From DASZZY01 sp036260395 (GTDB lineage: Bacteria; Actinomycetota; UBA4738; CALAEC01): 43,929 bases of DNA. The stretch spans positions 1-43,929 of the forward strand of contig DASZZY010000126.1 of NCBI GenBank assembly GCA_036260395.1, written 5' to 3'. Positions 7,242 to 13,038 of the stretch are shown here, one piece after another (positions within the stretch are counted from its first letter, which is position 1; each line of letters opens with the position of its first letter). The position numbers were made by a program, and so were the translations under genes. The notes below the pieces were generated by a model that searched no databases, was not told the DNA's origin, and worked only from the letters and a program-made list of their open reading frames with translations.

Positions 7242-8636
7242 CTATCCCTCCCGACCCTTGGTCAGGGGCGGCTTCCCCTTGATGTCGCGGCGCTCGTACG
7301 ACGCCTCCTCGCGCTCCGTCCACTCGGCGCGCTTCCCCCATACGTCGGTCGGTGCCTTGCCGGTGTCCTTCGAACGGCGCATCTTGTGGTAGAAGCGGTG
7401 CCCGATCTTCGACAGGAGCGTCGGCTCCGGCTTCTGCTTGGACCACCCGCTCGGCACGTCCCCGTGGATGTCCCAGCGGACCTCGCGGTTCAGGTCGTCG
7501 TTGGTGAACAGCCGCAGCGGACGGATCATCCCGCCGAGGATCCGCGACGCGGTGGTCGAGACCATCGAGCCGGGGGGACGCTTGTAGAACGGCGTGAACT
7601 TGTCGGGGAACCCCGGCATCGTGCATCCGATGCAGGCGCCCCCCGAGTTCATGCACCCCCCGACGTGGTTGATCGCGCCGCGCGACGTGATGTTGCAGTT
7701 CACGACCGGCCCCCAGCAGCCGATCTCGACCAGGCACTCGGGATCGCCGAACTCCCCGGCGTAGGTGCCCTCCTCGTAGTAGGCCCCCCGGACGCAGTGC
7801 CGGTGCACCGTCTCTCCGAACAGCCACGCCGGCCGCCCCAGCTCGTCGAACTCCGGCAGCGGGCCGAACCCCTGCAGGAAGTACAGGATGGCGGCCACCG
7901 TCTCGGTGAAGTTGTCGCCGATCGGCGCGCAGCCGGGGACGTTCACGACCGGGAGGCCGAACGCGCTCCGGTAGTCCTTGCCCAGGAAGTCCATCAGGCT
8001 CATGGCCCCGGTGGGGTTGCCGTGCGCCGACGGGATGCCTCCCCACGTGGCGCAGGTCCCGATGGCGATCGCCGCGGCGGCCCCGGGCGCCATCCGCGCG
8101 ACCCACTCGTCCGCGGTGACCGTGCGGTCCTCGCCGCCCGGACCCCAGGGCTCCTCTCCCTGGCCCGCCCAGTAGCCGCCGGTCTCCAGCGCCTTGGTCT
8201 CGTCGGTGATCGAGCCCTCCAGCACGACCGCGTACGGGGAGTCGAGCTCGCCCCGGACCGCCTCCTCGGCCGACCGCAGGTAGTGGGGGCCGGCCTCGAG
8301 GTCGATCACCGGGTGGTGGAGGACGATGCGCGGGAGCCCCGGGTGAGCCCCCAGGAGCAGGCTCTCGACGGAGGGCGCCTGGGCCCCCGTCACCGACACG
8401 CTGCATCCGTCGCAGCTCATGCCGGCGAACCAGAACACGTGGACCTTCTCGAGCGGGCCCATCCGCGTCTGGGGGCCGGCCCTGGCCATGGGCTCGAGGA
8501 ACTCCTCCTGGCTGGTGCGAGCGGGGCTCCCGAAGTCCCCGTACTTCTCCTCGTGGCTCGCATCCTTGGGCGGCAGCGGGCCCAGGACCTCCAGCAGCTG
8601 CTCGGCCGGGCTCTTCGCTCTCGTCACCTGCGCCAT
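7242..8636 (-). CDS. hhyS: [NiFe] hydrogenase small subunit, group 1h-like
   Basis: Electron-transfer subunit of 464 residues. The MSCDGC motif (C75, D76, C78) with C195 (IGTC) and C236 (VPGC) makes the proximal cluster site. H278/C281, C301, C307 and C314 are candidate distal/medial ligands, and C328, C335 and C338 complete the set. Actinobacterial-type enzymes have been reported to use an Asp ligand at the proximal cluster; D76 is present, but so are four Cys, so I cannot decide. No twin-arginine signal or membrane helix is seen. About 65 N-terminal and 100 C-terminal residues extend beyond the usual core. The start is set by ATG 8636 with GGAGGG 9 nt upstream. Confidence 0.92.
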   Translation of the reverse strand: MAQVTRAKSPAEQLLEVLGPLPPKDASHEEKYGDFGSPARTSQEEFLEPMARAGPQTRMGPLEKVHVFWFAGMSCDGCSVSVTGAQAPSVESLLLGAHPGLPRIVLHHPVIDLEAGPHYLRSAEEAVRGELDSPYAVVLEGSITDETKALETGGYWAGQGEEPWGPGGEDRTVTADEWVARMAPGAAAAIAIGTCATWGGIPSAHGNPTGAMSLMDFLGKDYRSAFGLPVVNVPGCAPIGDNFTETVAAILYFLQGFGPLPEFDELGRPAWLFGETVHRHCVRGAYYEEGTYAGEFGDPECLVEIGCWGPVVNCNITSRGAINHVGGCMNSGGACIGCTMPGFPDKFTPFYKRPPGSMVSTTASRILGGMIRPLRLFTNDDLNREVRWDIHGDVPSGWSKQKPEPTLLSKIGHRFYHKMRRSKDTGKAPTDVWGKRAEWTEREEASYERRDIKGKPPLTKGREG

Positions 8637-8695
8637 GCCCTCATCCCTCCGTCGGGGCCCGGGCCTCCCAGTAGCGGCCGTGCCCATCTACCAGC

Positions 8696-8724
8696 AACGT
8701 ACATCTAGTGGGACTGATGTTCAA
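8696..8724 (-). promoter_or_regulatory. Hydrogenase structural operon promoter
   Basis: On the minus strand TTGAAC (8719-8724) is followed after exactly 17 nt by TACGTT (8696-8701), a good sigma-70-type promoter. The -35 overlaps the stop codon of the upstream small gene. The start would be near 8689, giving a leader of about 53 nt that contains the perfect palindrome GGCCCGGGCC (8656-8665) and the small-subunit ribosome site. Confidence 0.6.
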
Positions 8725-8996
8725 CGCGGCGCGCGGTTCGGGGTCGCGGAGCGCTCCGCCTTCTCGGCGATCGCCGGCAGCGCGGCGGCGATCTCCTCCA
8801 GCGTCCGGTTGATCCGAGTCACCGACGGCCCGATCGAGGACGTCTGCGTCTCGACGGCCCGCACGCCGAAGGCGACCCTCCCGAAGACCGACGCCGTCTT
8901 TCGCAGGCGGCGGAGCACCATCAAGAGGTAGAGCACGAGGACGGCAAGGACCAACGCGGCCTCGGCCACCGAGAGGACGATCAGCAGCTCGAGCAT
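8721..8996 (-). CDS. Small single-pass membrane protein (array member 1)
   Basis: A 91-residue protein: one hydrophobic helix at about 3-28 (rich in L, V and A), a basic stop-transfer RRLRK, then a long amphipathic or coiled-coil helix. The stretch KTASVFGRVAFGVRA matches KTAGLILFGVRS in the 108-residue protein at 9735-10061, so the two are paralogues. The style resembles DUF948-type proteins. It is the last gene of a minus-strand run directly before the hydrogenase genes. A membrane anchor or partner for the soluble hydrogenase is possible, but nothing in the protein shows a cofactor site. Confidence 0.7.
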   Translation of the reverse strand: MLELLIVLSVAEAALVLAVLVLYLLMVLRRLRKTASVFGRVAFGVRAVETQTSSIGPSVTRINRTLEEIAAALPAIAEKAERSATPNRAPR

Positions 8997-8999
8997 CCT

Positions 9000-9278
9000 C
9001 TACCGCCTCCTCGCCGACAGGAGCGCGTCGTGCTTCAGGGCCTCCTCCTTCGTCTCCTCGAGGAGCCGCGCCGTCTCCCCCAGCATCCAGGTCGTCGCGG
9101 TGTTGCGCGCCGCCTGCTTGGCGGTCTCCCAGACGGCCTCCACCCCATGCTGGATCTCGGTGACGACCTTCAGCAGGGCGTGGAGCAGGAACCACGCGAC
9201 GAGGGCGACCACCAGGCCGGCGCCGAGCGCCGACCACCACCACACCGACAGCCCTTCGGGCACCGCGGTTGCCAGCAT
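9000..9278 (-). CDS. Small single-pass membrane protein (array member 2)
   Basis: A 92-residue protein. A short N-terminus with WWW leads into a hydrophobic helix (about 13-34), followed by an amphipathic helical region rich in E, K and A that ends RRR. No family recognised and no cysteine. The start is ATG 9278: AGGAGGA lies upstream and overlaps the stop of the preceding gene. The longer reading from 9368 would enter that gene. It has the same architecture as its neighbours, so it is probably part of one membrane assembly. Confidence 0.68.
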   Translation of the reverse strand: MLATAVPEGLSVWWWSALGAGLVVALVAWFLLHALLKVVTEIQHGVEAVWETAKQAARNTATTWMLGETARLLEETKEEALKHDALLSARRR

Positions 9279-9286
9279 CCGTCCTC

Positions 9287-9544
9287 CTATCCGCCCAGGG
9301 CGCTCCGCGCCCGCCTCGCATCGGCCAGGAGCTCCCGGGCCACCAGGTTCGTGGCCTGCACCTCCCACAGCGGCCCGGTGTTCTCACGCGTCTGCTCCAG
9401 CGCGGCCACGATCTCCCGGGCCTGCCGCTCGATCCTCCGCCCCAGGTAGATGATCGTTCCCAGCAGGAGGACCACGACGACGACGACCGCTCCGGCGATG
9501 AGGAACCCGACGATCCAGGCCGTTTCGTTCACGGCGTCGGCCAC
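9287..9544 (-). CDS. Small single-pass membrane protein (array member 3)
   Basis: An 85-residue protein with a strongly hydrophobic helix at 9-33 containing a run of valines, then a basic turn (GRRIERQAR) and a helical tail. The post-membrane part (R-x-x-R-x-I, then an E-L-x-x-T pattern) resembles the protein at 10058-10369, suggesting duplication. No cofactor-binding residues are visible. The start abuts the stop of the DUF1059 gene, so the two are co-translated. Confidence 0.7.
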   Translation of the reverse strand: MADAVNETAWIVGFLIAGAVVVVVVLLLGTIIYLGRRIERQAREIVAALEQTRENTGPLWEVQATNLVARELLADARRARSALGG

Positions 9545-9742
9545 TCAGCCCTCCTCGCTCCGTCGATCCTCCGTGCCCGTCGCCCTCGACGCGGCGTAGC
9601 TCTCGAGCGTCGCGTTGAGCCGCGGGACCCCGTGGGCCTTCGCGGCGTGGGAACGGACCTTGGCCAGCAACTCGTCCCTCGTCCTGCCCTTCAGCTTGCC
9701 CCGGCAGGCGAGCCCCAGGTCGGCGCAGCGCACCTCAAGCAC
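9545..9742 (-). CDS. DUF1059 small protein
   Basis: A 65-residue soluble protein matching the DUF1059 pattern: CADLGLAC near the N-terminus (C6, C13), then DELLAKVRSHAAKAHG with its conserved histidines. The family is common in actinobacteria and archaea and has no settled function; the Cys/His set suggests metal or redox binding. The GTG start overlaps the stop of the upstream membrane protein by 8 nt. It is the only soluble Cys-bearing member inside the membrane-protein run, so it may be their regulatory or metal-handling partner (inference). Confidence 0.75.
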   Translation of the reverse strand: MLEVRCADLGLACRGKLKGRTRDELLAKVRSHAAKAHGVPRLNATLESYAASRATGTEDRRSEEG

Positions 9743-10061
9743 GTCGGCTCCCCCTCCCCGCGCCGGGGCGCGGCACCGCCTGTCCAGGCCGGCCCGCGGC
9801 GGTCTCCCGCCGCTCCTCCGCCGGGGGCGGGCCGACCACCGAGCGGAGGCCGTCGCGGACCTCGGTCAGGTCTTGGTTCACCTCGTCGAGGATCTCCCCG
9901 AGCGGAGCGGCGCGATGAGCGATCGATCGGACCCCGAACAGGATGAGGCCAGCCGTCTTCTGGACGCCGCGCAGGATCCCGATGATCGCCAGGAGGTACA
10001 CGGCCAGGGCCGCGACCAGGACGCCCACCGCGACGAGCGTCAGGATGAACAGCAGGCTCAC
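9735..10061 (-). CDS. Small single-pass membrane protein (array member 4)
   Basis: A 108-residue protein with a hydrophobic helix at about 2-26, followed by KTAGLILFGVRS, which is shared with the protein at 8721-8996. An acidic helix (EILDEVNQDLTEVRDGL) and a Pro/Arg-rich, probably disordered tail follow. GTG 10061 is preceded by GGGGAGGA and forms GTGA with the stop of the next gene upstream, which decides the start against the longer reading frame. No catalytic features. Confidence 0.7.
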   Translation of the reverse strand: MSLLFILTLVAVGVLVAALAVYLLAIIGILRGVQKTAGLILFGVRSIAHRAAPLGEILDEVNQDLTEVRDGLRSVVGPPPAEERRETAAGRPGQAVPRPGAGRGSRRA

Positions 10062-10369
10062 GGCGTCCTCCCCTCGTTCCGGGCGGCCGACCGGCGGGAC
10101 AGGAGCCCGGCCACCGCGGTCCCGTACCGCCCGAGGCCCGCTCCCACCTCCTTCACGAGCTGCCGCGTGCGATCCAGCTCCGGCACGGGATCGAGGTTGC
10201 CGGCCGCCCCCACCCCGTGTTCCAGGACGTCCGTGGCGTAGTCCCGGATCAACCGCGCCTCGCGCACCACCCGGTTGGCGACGACGATCACCACCGGGAC
10301 GACGACGAAGAAGAACGCGGCCAGCGCGATCCACCACAGCACCTGGCCCAGCACGCCGAGCGCGATCAC
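10058..10369 (-). CDS. Small single-pass membrane protein (array member 5)
   Basis: A 103-residue protein. The hydrophobic helix spans about 4-32 with a run of phenylalanine and valine, then a helical tail (REARLIRDYATDVLEHG) ends in a basic segment. GTG 10369 has GGAGGAGGT upstream and makes GTGA with the stop of the gene at 10366-10839. It is similar in plan to the 85-residue protein. Function unknown. Confidence 0.7.
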   Translation of the reverse strand: MIALGVLGQVLWWIALAAFFFVVVPVVIVVANRVVREARLIRDYATDVLEHGVGAAGNLDPVPELDRTRQLVKEVGAGLGRYGTAVAGLLSRRSAARNEGRTP

Positions 10370-10839
10370 CGCCTCACCTCCTCCGGCCGGTCCAGCATCC
10401 GGGCCTCGAGCTCCTCGACCTCCTCCTGCGCGACGACCATGGCCGTAACCAGACACAGCGCCCGCTCCACGCCCTCCCGCTCCTCGCGCGGCCGCGGCGA
10501 CCCGTCGACCCGGAAGCCGGCCAGCGCCTCGCACACCACGCCGACCACCGCGTCGCGGCACTCGAGCTCCCACAGCCGCCGGCGGACCTCGGATGCGGCC
10601 CACGCGCCCACCTCGTCCAGGACCCGAGCGGCGACGGGGAGCGAGACGCGCGTGGCGCCGGGGCGGTCCAGGTCAAGGGCCTGCGCGAGATGGTGCCCGG
10701 CCGCCGCGGCCTCGGCGGACGGGGCGGAGCGCCCAAGCTCGTGGAGGGCCTCGGCGATCGACGGGTTCCAGAGCCGGAGATCCTGGCCGGGCGAGCGGCC
10801 GGCCACCAGGCGCCCCAGCCGCTCCTCGTTCACCCGCAC
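10366..10839 (-). CDS. Hypothetical helical protein heading the small-gene operon
   Basis: A 157-residue soluble protein that I do not recognise. It is mostly helical, with one Trp-Asn-Pro segment near the start (LRLWNPSIAEALHELG) and an acidic C-terminus (EEVEELEARM). No membrane span or metal motif. I chose GTG 10839 because GAAGGA sits 8 nt upstream; a longer reading from GTG 10893 would start immediately beside the -10 box and so upstream of the expected transcript start. It is the first gene of a seven-gene minus-strand run that ends at the hydrogenase promoter. Confidence 0.6.
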   Translation of the reverse strand: MRVNEERLGRLVAGRSPGQDLRLWNPSIAEALHELGRSAPSAEAAAAGHHLAQALDLDRPGATRVSLPVAARVLDEVGAWAASEVRRRLWELECRDAVVGVVCEALAGFRVDGSPRPREEREGVERALCLVTAMVVAQEEVEELEARMLDRPEEVRR

Positions 10840-10893
10840 CGGGCGGGTCCTTCGCCGGGGACAGAGACGAGCGCCCTCATATGATTCCAACAC

Positions 10894-10899
10894 ATACTA
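10894..10899 (-). promoter_or_regulatory. -10 box of the small-gene operon
   Basis: TAGTAT on the minus strand predicts a start near 10887 and a leader of about 48 nt before GTG 10839. No convincing -35 is seen. The rest of 10900-10996 holds nothing I can name. Confidence 0.45.
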
Positions 10900-10996
10900 C
10901 CCAGCGGCCCTCGAGACACGCATGTCGGCGGGCACATCGGGAGCGGCACCTCGATCCGCGCGAGGAGCCGTCAGCGCGCCGCTCGTCCGGGACGGG

Positions 10997-11374
10997 CTAC
11001 GACCCGGCGGCCTGGCGCTCCTCGAGGCACACCTCGGCCTCCTCCGGCGAGGCGTGGCACCAGCAGTCCTCGCCGCACTCCCCGTGGCTGGGCCGCGTGA
11101 GCTCGGCGAACTCCTCGCTGAAGATCCGGCCGCCCTCCGCCCGGCCCCGCTCGGTCAGGCGGTACCGCGCGCCGTCCCGGACGAGGAGGCCTTCCTCGAC
11201 GAGACGCTCCAAGTACTGGGCGCCGATGCGGGCATCGACGCCGAGGAACCGCTCCAGCGTGTGCGCGTCGGCCTCGTCGCCGAAGCCCTCTCCCTCCAGC
11301 CAGAAGACGACCTGGAGGATTTCGTCCCGCCAGAACAGGGCCCGCAGCGCCTCGGACTTCGGCTCGCCGGTCAC
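10997..11374 (-). CDS. Winged-helix regulator with Cys/His metal-binding tail
   Basis: A 125-residue protein with a winged-helix DNA-binding domain at about 8-90 (ILQVVFWLEGEG..., YLERLVEEGLLV, RYRLTERGRAE). Its C-terminal tail has H97, C100, C104, C106, H107 and C116, a compact metal or Fe-S site. It could sense metal, redox or oxygen and control the adjacent hydrogenase genes; that is inference from position. The minus-strand CATAAT is 6 nt before the GTG start, so the transcript is probably leaderless. It is divergent from the PadR gene, with 80 nt between. Confidence 0.75.
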   Translation of the reverse strand: MTGEPKSEALRALFWRDEILQVVFWLEGEGFGDEADAHTLERFLGVDARIGAQYLERLVEEGLLVRDGARYRLTERGRAEGGRIFSEEFAELTRPSHGECGEDCWCHASPEEAEVCLEERQAAGS

Positions 11375-11380
11375 ATCGCA

Positions 11381-11445
11381 ATTATGCCCCCGCGGCCGGA
11401 CTCGCGCTCGGGCGTCGCAGGGGGGCGGGGCTCCGGACGTAGAAT
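11381..11445. promoter_or_regulatory. Divergent promoter region, wHTH and PadR genes
   Basis: Minus-strand CATAAT (11381-11386) is 6 nt from GTG 11374. Plus-strand TAGAAT (11440-11445) is 9 nt from GTG 11455. No ribosome site precedes either gene. The interval is short enough for one regulator to affect both. Confidence 0.5.
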
Positions 11446-11454
11446 GAGCTCGCC

Positions 11455-11844
11455 GTGAGCGAGCACGACGACCTCGCCGGCGGGCAGCCGCGGAACTTCC
11501 TCCGGCCCTGCCTGCTGCTCCTGCTCCTCGAGGGGCCGGCCCACGGCTACGACCTCCTCGAGCGGTTGAGGGACTTCGGGTTCGGCAAGAGCGACCCGGG
11601 CGGCGTCTACCGGACGCTGCGGGCGCTCGAGCGCGAGGGCCTCGTCCACTCGACGTGGGAGACGTCCAGCACCGGCCCGGCCCGCCGGATCTACACCATC
11701 ACGCCGGAGGGCGAAGACCAGCTGGGGGCCTGGGCGGCCGCGGTCAACGACTCGCGGCGGACGCTCGAGCAGTTCCTCGAGCGGTTCGCGGTGGCCACCG
11801 GCCAGTCGGTCGGCGACGGGCTCCGCGGGCGGGCCCGCCGCTAG
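11455..11844 (+). CDS. PadR-family transcriptional regulator
   Basis: A 129-residue PadR winged-helix protein: LLLLLEGPAHGYDLLERL (helices 1-2), SDPGGVYRTLRALEREGLV (recognition helix, about 40-60) and the wing RRIYTITPEGEDQL. A short C-terminal helix for dimerisation follows. PadR proteins are repressors that respond to small aromatic ligands or, in actinobacteria, many other cues; the ligand here is unknown. The stop TAG abuts the stop of the converging hypC (TAGCTA, zero gap). Confidence 0.88.
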   Translation: MSEHDDLAGGQPRNFLRPCLLLLLLEGPAHGYDLLERLRDFGFGKSDPGGVYRTLRALEREGLVHSTWETSSTGPARRIYTITPEGEDQLGAWAAAVNDSRRTLEQFLERFAVATGQSVGDGLRGRARR

Positions 11845-12123
11845 CTATTCGATCTCGCTCTCTTCGAGGACCTTCAGCTCGTCGGAGTAGGCCTGCCCCA
11901 GCCCGTGGAGGAACCGGTAGGTCTCCTCGGCCTCCTGCTCATCGATCTTCGACAGCGCGAAGCCGACGTGGATCAGCACCCACTCGCCGATGGCCACCTG
12001 TTCGCCGCCCTGGTCCAGCACCGCGGTGGAGATGTTCCGCTTCACGCCCGCCACGTCGACCTTGGCGATGCTCTTCTCGACGTCGACGATCTCGACGATC
12101 CGGCCGGGGATGCCGAGGCACAC
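11845..12123 (-). CDS. hypC: Hydrogenase maturation chaperone HypC
   Basis: A 92-residue protein beginning MCLGIPGRI, with the essential Cys2 that carries the Fe(CN)2CO unit between HypD and the large-subunit precursor. The small beta-barrel ends at VLIHVGFALSKID (about 48-60), and a helical C-terminal tail follows, as in the HypC/HupF family. GTG start, 2 nt downstream of the CooC-like gene, so they form one operon. Confidence 0.93.
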   Translation of the reverse strand: MCLGIPGRIVEIVDVEKSIAKVDVAGVKRNISTAVLDQGGEQVAIGEWVLIHVGFALSKIDEQEAEETYRFLHGLGQAYSDELKVLEESEIE

Positions 12124-12125
12124 GG

Positions 12126-12917
12126 TCAGGCCCTCCCCTCGCCGTTCCGGGCGGCAGCCAGGCGGTCGACGATGCCCTCGATCCCCCGCACCGCGCCGGA
12201 CGCGGGGTCCACGTCGATCAACGCGGCGGGACGGCGGTCCGCCTCGATCACGGCGTCGTCGTACGGGATCACGCCGAGGACGGGCACGTCGCGGGACGCC
12301 CCGACGTCGCGGATCACGGACTCGTCGCGCTCGTCGCGAACCTTGTTGGCCACGATGCCCACCGTCCCGATGCCGAGCTCGCGCCCGAGCTCGGCCGTGG
12401 TGGCGGCCGTCTGGATCGACCGGAAGTACGGCTCGGCCACGACGACCAGTGCGTCCGTGTGCCGCGGCGTCCCCCGCTTCAGGTGCTCGAGCCCCGCCTC
12501 CAGGTCGACGACCGTCACGTCAGCGTCCGTCTCTCCCAGCTCCCGGATGATCCCACGCACGGTGGAATGCGCGTTGCAGTTTCACCCGCTCCCCGCATGA
12601 TCGATCTTCGACGCCACCATCAGCCGGATCCCGTCGGGGGCGTCGACGCCGTAGCGGTCGAGGATGTCCGAGACCGGCTCGGCCAGCACCAGCCGGCGGT
12701 TCCCGAGCTCGTCCTCCCGGACGCGGGCGAGGCCCGGGGGGAGGCCCCCGAAAGTCGCCGCCGCGGACGGCTCGACGCCGAGCGCCAGGGCGAGGTTCGG
12801 GTTCGAGTCCCCGTCGATGGCGATCACCGAGCGCCCCCGCCGTGCCAGCACGCGGGACATCGTCCCGGCGATCGTCGTCTTCCCCGATCCTCCCTTGCCG
12901 GCAACCGCTACCCGCAT
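12126..12917 (-). CDS. CooC-like nickel-insertion ATPase with in-frame TGA (candidate selenoprotein)
   Basis: MinD/CooC-type P-loop ATPase of 263 codons. It has the deviant Walker A AGKGGSGKT (6-14), switch I DGDSNPNLALALG and VVDLEAGLEHLKRG as Walker B/switch II. Codon 112 (12582-12584) is TGA in the same frame as both halves: GSG-TGA-NCNAHS. In Carboxydothermus CooC1 the matching segment is GGSQCYC, whose C112 and C114 bind metal at the dimer interface, so the TGA stands exactly for the first Cys of CxC. A SECIS-like hairpin follows. The alternatives are a nonsense mutation or a sequencing error, with a weak restart at GTG 12560. The N-terminal ATG has GGAGGAGG upstream. It is cotranscribed with hypC; nickel loading of the hydrogenase is the likely job. 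Confidence 0.8.
12550..12584 (-). promoter_or_regulatory. SECIS-like hairpin downstream of in-frame TGA
   Basis: Starting at the TGA (12584-12582, minus strand), nucleotides 17-23 (AUUCCAC) pair with 29-35 (GUGGGAU): seven pairs, one a G-U, around the five-base loop CGUGC. The loop begins 20 nt after the TGA and has a G at position 2, as bacterial SECIS models require. A competing 6-bp stem (ACGCGC/GUGCGU) overlaps it. Function is unproven. Confidence 0.4.
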
Positions 12918-12931
12918 GTCCCTCCTCCGCG

Positions 12932-12964
12932 CGGCGCCGCTCGGCGCCGGAGATGTCGATTCTA
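12932..12964 (-). promoter_or_regulatory. Promoter and leader inverted repeat of CooC-like/hypC operon
   Basis: The minus-strand -10 TAGAAT (12959-12964) predicts a start near 12953. The leader contains CGGCGCCG twice, separated by 2 nt (12932-12939 and 12942-12949). Each copy is itself palindromic, so it can be an operator or an 8-bp hairpin just before the ribosome site. Confidence 0.4.
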
Positions 12965-13026
12965 CTGACTGGTGTACCGACGGGAGCCGGGCCGCACCGG
13001 CGGCGCCGACGGAAGCCGGTCGCAGC

Positions 13027-13032
13027 GATAAT
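13027..13032 (+). promoter_or_regulatory. -10 box for leaderless hypF transcript
   Basis: GATAAT lies 6 nt before ATG 13039, with no ribosome site. It is divergent from the CooC-like operon promoter, about 65 nt away. Confidence 0.5.
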
Positions 13033-13038
13033 CGGGCG

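Noticed and set aside
4624..7392. A 922-codon open frame on the plus strand opposite the hydrogenase large subunit.
   Set aside because: Pure antisense shadow of high-GC coding DNA; composition is Arg/His/Pro-rich and the opposite strand has intact hydrogenase motifs.
12126..12560. Treating the C-terminal part of the CooC-like gene as a separate gene from GTG 12560.
   Set aside because: No ribosome site or promoter precedes it, and it would lack the Walker A; both halves are in one frame and together match CooC length.
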